From Pedobacter sp. R20-19 (GTDB taxonomy: Bacteria > Bacteroidota > Bacteroidia > Sphingobacteriales > Sphingobacteriaceae): a stretch of DNA of 64,000 nucleotides. The stretch covers positions 124,001 through 188,000 of the forward strand of contig NZ_JCKI01000006.1 in the NCBI RefSeq assembly GCF_000708265.2, read 5' to 3'. Numbering within the stretch: position 1 is the first letter of the stretch; the number at the start of each line of letters is the position of its first letter. The translations under genes were made by a program, and so were the position numbers. Of the stretch, positions 1-10,077 are shown one piece after another. The notes below the pieces were generated by a model. It saw nothing but the letters and a program-made list of their open reading frames with translations, did not search any database and was not told the origin of the DNA.

Positions 1-909
1 GTGGTTTTTATCAGCGATAACGCTAAAGGGCCTTATGTTCCTGCACCTAAAAATCCGATCTTAAGTCAGCGTCATCTACCTGCAAAACGGGTGGATAAAG
101 TAGACTGGGCTGGTCATGCGGATCTGGTAGAAGGACCGGGCGGTCAGTATTACGGGGTGTTTTTAGGTATCAGGCCTAATGAAAAAGATCGGGTGAACAC
201 TGGTCGCGAAACATATATGTTACCTGTAGACTGGAGCGGTGAATTTCCAATTTTCGAAGGAGGGTTAGAACCTCTGAAAGCAAAATTGAAAATGCCTGCA
301 GGCGTTAAAAATAATACCGGAAAGCAAGGATTCTTCCCAAATGGTAACTTTACTTTTAAAGATAGTTTTACAGCCGGGAAATTAGATTACCGTTGGATTG
401 GACTTAGAGGGCCACGAGAAGGTTTTGCTACCGCAACGACTAAAGGGCTATTGGTGAAACCTTATGCGGTAGATGTTAAATCGGTTGAACCCATTTCTGC
501 ACTTTTTCAACGCCAGCAGCATAATAATTTTTCTGCTACGGTAACCATGAATTATAAACCAGGATCTGAAAAGGATCTGGCTGGAATTGTTTGTTTGCAA
601 AAAGAAAGTTATCACTATGTTTTCGGTGTAACTAAAAAGGATGATGCCTATTATCTTTTATTGCAACGTACAGAAGATAATGTATCAACCATATTGGCAA
701 AAGTGAAAATTGATGTGAACCGGCCTATCGATTTGAAGGTAGCTGCAAAGGGAGATGATTACACTTTCAGTTATGCTTTGGGAGATAAGAAATTTACCAA
801 TCTCGGTGGTACAGTTTCGGGTGATATTCTTTCAACCAATGTGGCAAAAGGATTCACAGGTGCCTTAATCGGACTTTATTCAACTTCGGCGAGCCAGGTT
901 AAATTATAA
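1..909 (+). CDS. GH43 glycosidase, C-terminal part (cut by window edge)
   Basis: The reading frame is open at base 1, so the N-terminus of the protein lies outside the window and the GTG at base 1 is not a real start. The visible 302 residues begin inside a GH43 five-bladed propeller: the stretch around residues 38-58 (GHADLVEGPGGQYYGVFLGI) is the late-blade signature of GH43 beta-xylosidases/arabinofuranosidases. From about residue 115 to the end lies a beta-sandwich of the GH43 C-terminal type (PF17851-like), typical of XynB-like enzymes. The family removes xylose or arabinose from xylan side chains or oligosaccharides. It precedes a xylan-type locus on the same strand and is followed by a strong terminator, so it ends its own transcription unit. 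Family placement is firm; the exact subfamily and substrate are inferred. Confidence 0.85.
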   Translation: MVFISDNAKGPYVPAPKNPILSQRHLPAKRVDKVDWAGHADLVEGPGGQYYGVFLGIRPNEKDRVNTGRETYMLPVDWSGEFPIFEGGLEPLKAKLKMPAGVKNNTGKQGFFPNGNFTFKDSFTAGKLDYRWIGLRGPREGFATATTKGLLVKPYAVDVKSVEPISALFQRQQHNNFSATVTMNYKPGSEKDLAGIVCLQKESYHYVFGVTKKDDAYYLLLQRTEDNVSTILAKVKIDVNRPIDLKVAAKGDDYTFSYALGDKKFTNLGGTVSGDILSTNVAKGFTGALIGLYSTSASQVKL

Positions 910-941
910 CCGGCCGTTAAAAGAAGAACTTTAAATCATGC

Positions 942-977
942 GCCCTGGTTTGTGGAAACACTGACCAGGGCTTTTTG
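942..977 (+). terminator. Rho-independent terminator after the GH43 gene
   Basis: The arms GCCCTGGT (942-949) and ACCAGGGC (964-971) form a perfect 8-bp stem with a 14-nt loop, followed by TTTTT at 972-976. It starts 32 bases after the GH43 stop codon and separates that gene from the xus-like operon. Confidence 0.85.
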
Positions 978-2088
978 TTGATAAAGCTCGGCGATGAAGT
1001 TTAGCTATCGAATCACCATATCGTTTTAAGATTGCTCCCTTGGCTGAAGGGGCCTTTTTGTAATGATGATGTGATGATCTGAAAAATAATTACACATATC
1101 GCTCTATCTGTTTTCTGACTAATAGATCATACATCATTTTAGTCATTCAGGCTATTTTTACTTTTATGGTGTTTTGCTTTCCTTTTAAAACACTTCCATT
1201 GTAAATTCTAAGATAGTTCTTTTGTATTTTTTTAACTAAAATACACTAAGTCTGTGAAATATTCTTTGTAAAGAAAAATAAGTGAAAATAATTTTCTGTG
1301 ATAAAATGCTTCTGGATGCTTATGGGGCTGTTTTTTAGCTGCCTATGCTAGTTCTGAACATGAATCCTATAAATTTAAACAATTGTGCTATTGATAAATA
1401 AGACACGATCCTAAATTTATCTCAACCAAATATAACCCATGTCGCCTGTTAAACAGGTGCAAAACTAATCAAACTACGAATGAACAGGAACCTTGATCCA
1501 TTTAATTCCAGGGGTAGAAAATTTTCTCCTCATAGCCTTGAATTATATTTTAAGCCTATAGCCAAACACCAGCATTAAAAACTTATTAAGCGCAATAACT
1601 GATCGCTATTAAACATTTAAAACCGGAAAAATAATCATGAAATTAATTACTTAACTCTGGCAGCAGTGAGACTGAGCTGCTAGGAAACTGTGTATCCTCA
1701 TCTTCAAAGATGGCGTGACTATATTGCTTTTATAGCCTTCAAAAATAGCTGAACTAAACAACATCTGGCCTTAAGGTCAGGTTAATAAAGTACTAACCAA
1801 ATTAAACATTCATGAGCAATAAAATAACAAATCTGCAAAATGATCTGCTGTAGGGAGTCATCACTTTTGTTGGCCTGATCATCCAGAATAGATGAATCAG
1901 CATTTTTTAAACCTTTCCATTCATAATATCCTAACCAAATAAACGATGATAAGAGAATTACCCAAAATCCAAATGGGAGGCACCAATCCCTTTAAATACA
2001 TTTCAAAAGAAATGAAAAATTCCAACACTTCATGTGGAAACAGATGCCATCAATTTTACCCAACATTCTTCATAAATGATCTTCAAAA
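978..2088. other. Long intergenic region upstream of the xus-like operon
   Basis: About 1.1 kb without a convincing gene on either strand. It must hold the promoter and leader of the six-gene xylan operon. A 13-bp palindrome CCTGTTAAACAGG lies at 1445-1457, and a weak hairpin CCCTT...AAGGG followed by CCTTTTT lies at 1037-1059. I saw no match to the CCCCT tandem motif found upstream of the second polysaccharide locus, so a different regulator is likely. No TAnnTTTG -7 box could be assigned with confidence. Confidence 0.5.
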
Positions 2089-5000
2089 ATGAAAAGAATT
2101 ACGCTATTGCATTGGGCAGGGAATAACCTGGTTCCAAAGAGGCAAATATTTAAGGGCTGCTGTTTAACTGTTTTATTATTCCTGTTGATGTTCAAGATCA
2201 CATTTGCCCAAACAAAAGTAACCGGAACCGTTGTAGACAATAAGCAGAATCCCTTAATTGGTGCTACAGTAACCATTAAAGGCACCAATATCCGTACACA
2301 AACTGATGTTGATGGTCGTTTTTCCATTGGCACAAATGGCGACAAAACCATACTGGTAATCGGTTATGTGGGGATGTTGAACAAAGAGGTTGCATTAAAC
2401 GGTAAAGACAATTTAAAGATTGTACTTACAGATGATCAGTCGCAGCTTAATGATGTGGTGGTTATTGGCTATGGCACACAGAAAAAAGCCAGTGTAGTTG
2501 CAGCCATTGCACAAACTACCGGTAAAGTATTGGAACGTGCCGGTGGTGTATCCAGCATTGGTGCAGCATTAACTGGTAATGTACCTGGTGTGGTAACAAC
2601 GGCCAGTACCGGGATGCCCGGTGAAGAAGACCCTGAAATTTTAATCCGTGGTCGCAGTACCTGGAACAACACCAGTCCGCTAATATTAGTAGATGGAATT
2701 GAACGCCAGATGAGCAGTGTGGATATTGGATCGGTAGAAACCGTATCCATCCTGAAAGATGCATCGGCAACAGCTGTATTTGGGGTAAGGGGTGCTAATG
2801 GCGTGATCCTGATCACCACCAAACGTGGCCGTGAAGGACAGGCTTCCATCAGAGGAACCATCAACAATGTGGTGAAATCTCCATCAAGGTTGCCGGGTAA
2901 ATATGACTCTTACGATGCACTCACCATAAAAAATCAGGCCATTGAAAATGAACTGTCACTCAAGCCAGAGAGCTGGGCAGATTATCTTCCGCAGGCCACC
3001 ATTTACAAATATCGTTATCCAGCCAATTTAACTGAATCAGAACGGTATCCAAATGTAAATTGGGATGATGTGTTATTTAAAGATTATGCCCTTTCGCACA
3101 ATTTAAACCTGAACATATCAGGAGGTACATCCAAGGTAAAATATTTCGCCAATGCAGATTATCTTTATGAAGGAGATTTATTCCGGACTTTTGAAAACGA
3201 CAGGGGATATACGCCTGGTTATGGTTTCAGCAGATTAAATGTAAGAAGTAACCTCGATTTTCAACTCAGCAAATCAACTTTGTTTAAGGTTAACCTTTCT
3301 GGTTCACGCGGCGTGAAGAAAAGTCCGTGGGGTAACTCCAATAGTGATTATTCTTTCTGGATTTCAGCCTATTCAACCGCACCTGACGTATTTATGCCAC
3401 AATATTCGGATGGTACCTGGGGCTATTATGCACCAAATGTACAGCGTGGATTAAACTCTGCCAGAAACCTGGCCATCAGCGGTGTGGGTTATACCACCAC
3501 GAGCAGAATTACCACCGATTTTACCCTCGATCAGGATCTGGCATCTTTGGTGAAGGGATTAAATTTTAAAGCAACCATTGCTCTTGACAATACTTTTGTA
3601 GAAGGTAACAGGGGAATAAGTGATCTGTACAATGGCGTGCAGAGTAAATGGATCGATCCGAAAACAGGCCTCACCACTTACGAACAGGCATTTGACGGAA
3701 CCAACCGTTTCGATTTTCAGAACGGAATTAACTGGACCACCAATGGCGGTGTTGTTCAGGACTGGTCTACCCAGCGGAGATTATTTTATCAGGGGCAATT
3801 AAATTATGCCCTGAAGCTGGGTACCAACCACAACTTTACCGCAATGGGGCTTTTTAACCGTAATGAATTGGCCACCGGAAGTGAAATTCCCAATTACAGG
3901 GAAGACTGGGTTTTCCGTACCACCTACAATTATGCCAATAAATATATGATTGAGTACAATGGTGCCTATAACGGATCAGAGAAGTTTAGCGCTAAAAACC
4001 GCTTTGCTTTCTTCTCATCAGGAGGTATCGGCTGGATGCTCAGTGAAGAGAAATTTATGAAAAGCCTCAAATTTATTGACATGTTAAAATTGAGGGCTTC
4101 CTATGGTGCCATCGGTGATGATAATGTAAGCGGCCGCTGGTTGTACCTTACACAATGGGCTTATGGCGATCAGGCGAAGCTTGGCGTAACCGGAGAAGGA
4201 TCAGAACTCAGTCCTTACACCTGGTATAAAATTTCTGCACTTGGTAACCCTGATGTACACTGGGAAAAAGTGAAGAAAACCAATTTTGGTGCAGATTTCA
4301 GTTTTCTTAAAGGCATGTTTACCGGAAAGGTAGATGTTTTCAGGGAGAGACGTACGGACATTCTTATTGTTGGTGGCAATAGGGCCATTCCATCATATTT
4401 CGGCGTAAATGCACCAGTAGCCAACCTGGGTATTGTAGAAAATAAAGGATATGAACTTGAACTGGCCTTTAGTAAAAAATTAGGACAAAACTGGCGCATC
4501 TGGTCAAACCTAAACTATACTCATGCTAAAGATAAGGTAATAGATGCTGATGATGCCGAGTTATTGCCTGAATATCAGAAAAGGGCGAACAAGCAAATCA
4601 GCCAGAATTATTCTTATGTGAGTGCAGGAAACTACAATAACTGGGATGAATTATATGGAAGTACGATTCATGATAATAATGACGGACAAAAACTACCGGG
4701 CAATTACTATATTATCGATTACAATGGCGATGGAGTCATTGATTCGAAAGATAATATTCCTTATGGTTTCCCAAGCAGTCCGCAAAATACCTATAACGCT
4801 ACGTTTGGTGTAGATTGGAAGGGTTTCAGTTTGTTTGTTCAGCTCTATGGCGTAAATAACGTTACCCGCCAGGTGGTGTTTAGCAGTTTGGCCGGACAGA
4901 ATCACCTGGTATATGATGAGGGTTCTTACTGGACGAAGGATAATCCTGGTGCTGATGTACCGCTTCCAAGATGGTTATCTACAGCAAGTGGCTATACTTC

Positions 5001-5259
5001 CGGCAACCGGTATTTTTATGATGGTTCTTACCTCAGGTTAAAAAATGCAGAGATTGCTTATACCTTTCAAAAAGACAGAAGTTTTATTAAACATATTGGG
5101 ATGCAGTCGCTTCGCCTCTATGTTAACGGCAATAATTTATATGTGTGGACCAAAATGCCCGATGACCGTGAATCAAATTTTGCAGGAACAGGGTGGGCAT
5201 CTCAGGGAGCCTATCCAACAGTGAAAAGGTTTAACATTGGCGCCAACATTATCTTTTAA
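2089..5259 (+). CDS. xusA: SusC/RagA-family TonB-dependent transporter (XusA-like)
   Basis: A 1056-residue outer-membrane transporter that moves oligosaccharides into the periplasm with TonB energy. It has a long N-terminal signal region ending near ITFAQ (about residue 41), then a carboxypeptidase-D regulatory-like domain (KVTGTVVDNKQNPLIGATV), a TonB-box region DVVVIGYGTQ, the plug with LKDASATAVFGVRGANGVILITT, and the barrel to the C-terminus (KRFNIGANIIF). Length and order are normal for SusC proteins. It is first in a six-gene operon whose order matches the xusABCDE-xyn10C xylan core of gut Bacteroidetes, and the SusD partner starts 10 bases after its stop. The family is certain; the symbol rests on synteny and the xylan substrate on the GH10 gene in the same operon. 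Confidence 0.92.
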   Translation: MKRITLLHWAGNNLVPKRQIFKGCCLTVLLFLLMFKITFAQTKVTGTVVDNKQNPLIGATVTIKGTNIRTQTDVDGRFSIGTNGDKTILVIGYVGMLNKEVALNGKDNLKIVLTDDQSQLNDVVVIGYGTQKKASVVAAIAQTTGKVLERAGGVSSIGAALTGNVPGVVTTASTGMPGEEDPEILIRGRSTWNNTSPLILVDGIERQMSSVDIGSVETVSILKDASATAVFGVRGANGVILITTKRGREGQASIRGTINNVVKSPSRLPGKYDSYDALTIKNQAIENELSLKPESWADYLPQATIYKYRYPANLTESERYPNVNWDDVLFKDYALSHNLNLNISGGTSKVKYFANADYLYEGDLFRTFENDRGYTPGYGFSRLNVRSNLDFQLSKSTLFKVNLSGSRGVKKSPWGNSNSDYSFWISAYSTAPDVFMPQYSDGTWGYYAPNVQRGLNSARNLAISGVGYTTTSRITTDFTLDQDLASLVKGLNFKATIALDNTFVEGNRGISDLYNGVQSKWIDPKTGLTTYEQAFDGTNRFDFQNGINWTTNGGVVQDWSTQRRLFYQGQLNYALKLGTNHNFTAMGLFNRNELATGSEIPNYREDWVFRTTYNYANKYMIEYNGAYNGSEKFSAKNRFAFFSSGGIGWMLSEEKFMKSLKFIDMLKLRASYGAIGDDNVSGRWLYLTQWAYGDQAKLGVTGEGSELSPYTWYKISALGNPDVHWEKVKKTNFGADFSFLKGMFTGKVDVFRERRTDILIVGGNRAIPSYFGVNAPVANLGIVENKGYELELAFSKKLGQNWRIWSNLNYTHAKDKVIDADDAELLPEYQKRANKQISQNYSYVSAGNYNNWDELYGSTIHDNNDGQKLPGNYYIIDYNGDGVIDSKDNIPYGFPSSPQNTYNATFGVDWKGFSLFVQLYGVNNVTRQVVFSSLAGQNHLVYDEGSYWTKDNPGADVPLPRWLSTASGYTSGNRYFYDGSYLRLKNAEIAYTFQKDRSFIKHIGMQSLRLYVNGNNLYVWTKMPDDRESNFAGTGWASQGAYPTVKRFNIGANIIF

Positions 5260-5269
5260 TTCTACGATT

Positions 5270-7153
5270 ATGAAACAATATCTAAGAACCATATTATGTT
5301 GCGCCATTATATGGTCAACAGTAGCCCTTTCTTCTTGTGAGAAATACCTGGATAAAGCTGATGAAACCGTTATATCAGAAAAGGAGGCTTTCAAAAATTT
5401 TGTTAATTTTCAGGGTTACACTGAAGAACTTTACAACTGTATCGTAAACTTCAGTACCAATTACTGGACCAATTCCTGGAACTGGGGAGAAGATGAAATC
5501 ACCTCCACTGCTGGCAATTTTCACTTTATTCATAAAATAGACGATGGAAATTTCTGGGGCTGGCAGTCTGAATTTGATGGCTGGGGTTCAGGCTGGATGA
5601 ACCATTCTAACTTCAGTACCAATAACGACCGTTTCAACAAAGACTTGTGGAAAGCAGCCTGGTATGGCATCAGCAAGGTTAATGTAGGCCTCGCCAACAT
5701 GGATAAAATGACTGATGCAACTGATGAGGAACGAAACCTGATCAAAGGGCAGCTGCTCTTTTTTAGAGGCTGGTTTCACCACAGGCTGATGGAGTATTTC
5801 GGAGGTCTTCCTTATATCGATATCGTTTTACCAACAGATTCGAAACTAAACTTACCCAGGTTAAGCTATAAAGCTTGCGCAGAAAAGGCTGCTGCTGATT
5901 TTAGGGCTGCGGCAGATATTTTGCCTATTAACTGGGACAATACCACTGCAGGTAAGCGTACTTTAGGCAAGAACCAGTTGCGGATCAACAAAATCATGGC
6001 CCTGGGCTATCTGGGTAAAAATTACCTTTGGGCAGGTAGTCCGTTGATGAATTTTGAATCAACAGGAAGTAAAACCTACAATGCCGATTTCTGTAAAAAA
6101 GCCGCTGCTGCATTTGGTGAGCTTTTAGCCCTTACCGAAAGTGGAAGTACACAATATGCCCTGGTAGATTTCAAAAATTATTACCGTAATTTTTATACTA
6201 CCGGACAGAACTGGGATTTACCAGGTAGCACAGAGTCCATCTTCCGCGGCCCATTTTTCAGTGCCAATGCTTCAAACTGGGGAACCAGCAAGCAATACAC
6301 CCCGGTAATTATTTCGGAGGGCGACCTTAAATTTACACCAACCGCCAATTATGTAAATTATTATGGTATGGCGAACGGACTACCTATTCCTGATGCCACC
6401 AAGGCTGATGGTGAATCAGGTTATAACCCTGAATATCCATGGAAAGGAAGAGATCCGAGATTTTACAATGATATCGTGTTCGATGGAGTGAAGTTTGTTC
6501 AGGGTGCCATGGGTGCTAGTGAAGAGAAGAACCGCTATGCCAATCTTTATACCAATGGGAGCTATCGTGATGTAAGTACTGGCAGCCGTACAGGATATGT
6601 GTTGCGCAAATTTATTCCCATTACCGCCAATAAATATGATAATGGTTATGCTTACGGAAACAGCCTGCACATTTATATTCCGTATATGCGTCTGGCCGAT
6701 GTGTACCTGATGTATGCAGAGGCTGCACTGATGGGATATAATTCACCAACAGGAAAAGACGCCGGATTTTCTAAAACGGCTATTGATGCCATAAATGTGA
6801 TCCGGGCAAGGGCAGGGGTTGCGGCTGTTGCGCCTAAATTTCTCACTTCTGTTGAAGGATTTTTAGGTGAAGTGAGACGGGAACGTGCGGTAGAGCTATC
6901 TTTCGAAGGTCACCGTTTTAACGATCTTCGCCGCTGGTTATTGCTTATTGAAAAGCCTTATACCCTTAAAACCTCTTTGGAATTTGACAGGAGCGGAACT
7001 TTCAGTACCACAGATCCCACTGCAAACCGGGTGGTTAACCTGAAAGAAGTGGTGATCCTTGAACGTAAGTTTAGCCAAAAGCACTATTGGCTGCCCTTAA
7101 AAAATGCCGATGTAAACATGTATGCTGATTTTAAGCAAAATCCAGGCTGGTAA
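5270..7153 (+). CDS. xusB: SusD/RagB-family glycan-binding lipoprotein (XusB-like)
   Basis: A surface lipoprotein of 627 residues that lids the SusC barrel and binds glycan. The start at 5270 is preferred over an in-frame upstream ATG at 5237 because it gives a clean lipoprotein signal (MKQYLRTIL... with the lipobox Cys at residue 23, LSSC) and does not overlap the SusC gene. The N-terminal TPR-like SusD half and the C-terminal half with YMRLADVYLMYAEAALMGY and FEGHRFNDLRRW are the hallmark SusD/RagB regions. It ends NPGW, as such proteins often do. It sits 10 bases after SusC and 27 bases before the next SusC in a single operon. The family is clear; the xylan ligand is inferred from context. 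Confidence 0.92.
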   Translation: MKQYLRTILCCAIIWSTVALSSCEKYLDKADETVISEKEAFKNFVNFQGYTEELYNCIVNFSTNYWTNSWNWGEDEITSTAGNFHFIHKIDDGNFWGWQSEFDGWGSGWMNHSNFSTNNDRFNKDLWKAAWYGISKVNVGLANMDKMTDATDEERNLIKGQLLFFRGWFHHRLMEYFGGLPYIDIVLPTDSKLNLPRLSYKACAEKAAADFRAAADILPINWDNTTAGKRTLGKNQLRINKIMALGYLGKNYLWAGSPLMNFESTGSKTYNADFCKKAAAAFGELLALTESGSTQYALVDFKNYYRNFYTTGQNWDLPGSTESIFRGPFFSANASNWGTSKQYTPVIISEGDLKFTPTANYVNYYGMANGLPIPDATKADGESGYNPEYPWKGRDPRFYNDIVFDGVKFVQGAMGASEEKNRYANLYTNGSYRDVSTGSRTGYVLRKFIPITANKYDNGYAYGNSLHIYIPYMRLADVYLMYAEAALMGYNSPTGKDAGFSKTAIDAINVIRARAGVAAVAPKFLTSVEGFLGEVRRERAVELSFEGHRFNDLRRWLLLIEKPYTLKTSLEFDRSGTFSTTDPTANRVVNLKEVVILERKFSQKHYWLPLKNADVNMYADFKQNPGW

Positions 7154-7180
7154 TGCGCTCACTATTTTAAATTGAATTAA

Positions 7181-10057
7181 ATGAAACAGATAAAGATAAT
7201 ATCAGCGATATGCTTGTTCATTGCATCCCTGCTCCCGGCAATGGGATGGGCACAATCGGCCAGGCAGATCAAAAAAGGAACAACATTGGCTCCGAAAGGC
7301 GGGGAGCGCCAACAAGAAGACACCGTTTTTGTAAAACCCCGTGTAGATTCTGTGCAGGTAGCTTTCAGGAAGGTAGCACAGCGGGACCTACCGGGTGGTA
7401 TATCCGTACTGAACCTGTCGCAACTGATGGAGAAAAATTATTCTACTTCTAGCTTAGAGAATCTTGATGCGCTGTTGCCAGGCTTCACCGGAAACATATG
7501 GGGAATGAGTGGATACCTGGTTTTGGTAGATGGTATCCCAAGAGATGCCAATAACATTATGCCTACAGAAATCGATCAGGTTACCGTACTTAAAGGTGTT
7601 AATGCCGTTGCCCTTTATGGAAGCCGTGCAGCCAAAGGTGTATTGTACATCACCACTAAAAGAGGTGGTGATTTTGCCCAGAAAGTTAGCGTGCGTGCCA
7701 ATACTGGATTAAATGTTCCTAAAAGCTACCCGCAATACCTGGGTTCTGCAGAGTACATGACGCTTTATAATGAAGCACGCAGAAATGATGGTTTACCAGA
7801 GTTGTATAGCCAGCAAACCATTTATAATTACGCATCAGGCAGTAATCCATACCGTTACCCAAATGTGGATTATTATTCATCAGATTACCTGAAAAATAGC
7901 TATGGCCGCAATGATTTTACAGCCGAGATTTCTGGTGGTAACGCAAGAACCCACTATTATACCAACCTGGGCTATTGGTCTGTAGGTTCATTGCTGAACT
8001 TTGGTGAGGCAGAAAAAAACAATGGTGCTAACCGCTTTAATGTAAGGGGAAATATTGATGTGAAGCTGAATAAAATGATTTCGCTTAATGTTGATGCGAC
8101 AGCCAGTTTTTACACGGGCAAGGGCGTAAATGCCGATTACTGGGGAAGTGCGGCAACGGTTCGCCCATATCGTTTTGCACCACTTATTCCCATTAATATG
8201 ATCGAGCCGGGTGATGCAGCATCTTTAGCACAAGCCAATAACAGCAGCAATATCATTAACGGAGGCTATTTGCTTGGCGGAAGTCAGCTGGATCAAAGCA
8301 ACGCCTTCGCAGGCATTTATGCCGGGGGATTTAACAAAAATGTTTCCCGCCAGTTTCAGTTCAATACCGGGATAAATTTCGATTTAAATTCACTGATGCA
8401 GGGGCTTACTTTCAAAACCATGCTTGCTGTAGATTATTCCAGCGCTTTTAATCAATCCTATAACAATACCTATTCTGTTTATGAAGCCGCCTGGAATAAT
8501 TATGCAGGCATTGATCAGATTTCAAGCCTTACCAAATATGGTAACGATGCGCGGTCTGGTGTACAGAATGTAAGTGGAAGTGCCTACAGGCAAACCATTT
8601 CTTTTTCAGGGCAGTTTAATTATAACCGTACCTTTAAAGAGAAACATAACGTTACCGGTACTTTATTGGGTTATGGGTTTAACATCAGTGAATCATCTGT
8701 TTATCACGCCACCAATAATGCCAACCTGGGCCTTCAGTTAGGCTATAATTATGATCACCGTTACTATGCAGATTTTAGTAGTGCCTATGTATATTCGGCT
8801 AAACTTCCCTTAGCAAATCGTGGGGCATTTTCGCCAACATTATCACTGGGCTGGCGCCTGAGCGAAGAAGCTTTCTTAAAAGGTTCGGCAGTGGTAGATA
8901 ATTTAAAGATCACTGCATCAGCCGGGATTTTGAATACCGATCTCGATATCAACAATTATAATCTTTATCAAGGTTACTATACTTATAACGATGCCGCCTG
9001 GTACAGCTGGCGCGATGGTGGCTTGGTACATACTTTCGATAAAAGAAGAGGGGATAATCCAGACCTTAAGTATCCACAAAGAAGGGAAATCAACCTTGGC
9101 ATCGAAGGATCACTTTATAAGAACCTGATTAATTTTACCGCTTCCCTGTTCTTTGATCAAACCAAAGGTAATGTGGTACAGCCGGGTATCCTTTATCCAT
9201 CCTATCTTACCACAGGCTGGCCGGTGTATTCTGATATTCCTTTTGCAAATTACGATAATGACCAACGCCAGGGAGCAGATTTTGGCATTAAAATGAATAA
9301 GAAAATTGGTGGTATCGACTGGAGTTTAGGTCTTAACGGAACCTACTACGAAACAAAGGCTACTAAACGGGCAGAATCTTATGAGTTTGCTTACCTGAAC
9401 CGGGCAGGCAAACCACTTGATGCCATCTGGGGATTAGAAAATCTGGGTTTCTTCAGCAGTACTGCAGATATCGCCAGTTCTCCGGCACAGTCTTTTGGAG
9501 AAGTAAAGCCTGGAGATTTGAAATACAAAGATCAGAATGGTGATGGCATTATTGATACCCGTGATGAAGTATATCTGGGCAAAGGCGGATGGCTGGGTGC
9601 ACCGCTTACCTTTGGGGTAAACCTCACGGCCAAATGGAAAAACTTAACGCTTTTTGTATTGGGTACAGGCAGGTATGGCGCCAAAGCCATGAGAAATAGC
9701 AGCTATTTCTGGGTAGATGGAGAAGATAAATATTCCATTGTAGTGAGAGACCGTTGGACACCACAAACGCAGTCTACAGCATTATATCCAAGACTAACTA
9801 CGGCCAATAGTGATAATAATTTCCGTTCATCAGATTTCTGGTTATACAGTACCAGCCGTTTCGATCTGTCTAAAGTGCAGTTATCTTACCAGTTTCCGGC
9901 AAGCTTATTTCAGAAAGGATTTGTAAGAGAGTTGGGCATGTATGTAAGCGGAATGAACCTCCTAACCATAGCGCCTGAACGTGAAATTCTGGAACTCAAC
10001 ATCAGTTCATCCCCTCAAACGCGGTTCTACAACCTCGGTGTAAAGGCAATGTTTTAA
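7181..10057 (+). CDS. xusC: SusC-family transporter without the N-terminal regulatory domain (XusC-like)
   Basis: A 958-residue TonB-dependent transporter, about 100 residues shorter than the first SusC. A Sec signal ends near MGWAQ (residue 25). The usual carboxypeptidase-D-like beta-sandwich is absent: a polar segment of about 50 residues (KKGTTLAPKGGERQQEDTVF) leads directly into a plug with VTVLKGVNAVALYGSRAAKG and YLVLVDGIPRD. No standard VVVxGYGTQ TonB-box stretch is visible. The barrel and C-terminus (RFYNLGVKAMF) look complete, so this is a natural short form and not a truncation. It lies third in the xus-like operon, 20 bases before its SusD partner, which matches XusC by synteny. 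A second SusC/SusD pair in one operon is typical of xylan loci. Confidence 0.9.
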   Translation: MKQIKIISAICLFIASLLPAMGWAQSARQIKKGTTLAPKGGERQQEDTVFVKPRVDSVQVAFRKVAQRDLPGGISVLNLSQLMEKNYSTSSLENLDALLPGFTGNIWGMSGYLVLVDGIPRDANNIMPTEIDQVTVLKGVNAVALYGSRAAKGVLYITTKRGGDFAQKVSVRANTGLNVPKSYPQYLGSAEYMTLYNEARRNDGLPELYSQQTIYNYASGSNPYRYPNVDYYSSDYLKNSYGRNDFTAEISGGNARTHYYTNLGYWSVGSLLNFGEAEKNNGANRFNVRGNIDVKLNKMISLNVDATASFYTGKGVNADYWGSAATVRPYRFAPLIPINMIEPGDAASLAQANNSSNIINGGYLLGGSQLDQSNAFAGIYAGGFNKNVSRQFQFNTGINFDLNSLMQGLTFKTMLAVDYSSAFNQSYNNTYSVYEAAWNNYAGIDQISSLTKYGNDARSGVQNVSGSAYRQTISFSGQFNYNRTFKEKHNVTGTLLGYGFNISESSVYHATNNANLGLQLGYNYDHRYYADFSSAYVYSAKLPLANRGAFSPTLSLGWRLSEEAFLKGSAVVDNLKITASAGILNTDLDINNYNLYQGYYTYNDAAWYSWRDGGLVHTFDKRRGDNPDLKYPQRREINLGIEGSLYKNLINFTASLFFDQTKGNVVQPGILYPSYLTTGWPVYSDIPFANYDNDQRQGADFGIKMNKKIGGIDWSLGLNGTYYETKATKRAESYEFAYLNRAGKPLDAIWGLENLGFFSSTADIASSPAQSFGEVKPGDLKYKDQNGDGIIDTRDEVYLGKGGWLGAPLTFGVNLTAKWKNLTLFVLGTGRYGAKAMRNSSYFWVDGEDKYSIVVRDRWTPQTQSTALYPRLTTANSDNNFRSSDFWLYSTSRFDLSKVQLSYQFPASLFQKGFVRELGMYVSGMNLLTIAPEREILELNISSSPQTRFYNLGVKAMF

Positions 10058-10077
10058 CAATTGATAATTATATTGAT

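Noticed and set aside
1660..1720. GC-richer stretch (CTGGCAGCAGTGAGACTGAGCTGC) as a possible riboswitch upstream of xusA
   Set aside because: No known riboswitch core could be matched and the pairings are short.
2070..2867. Minus-strand frames inside the first SusC gene
   Set aside because: They lie opposite a strong SusC gene, have odd composition and no start signals; they are shadow frames.
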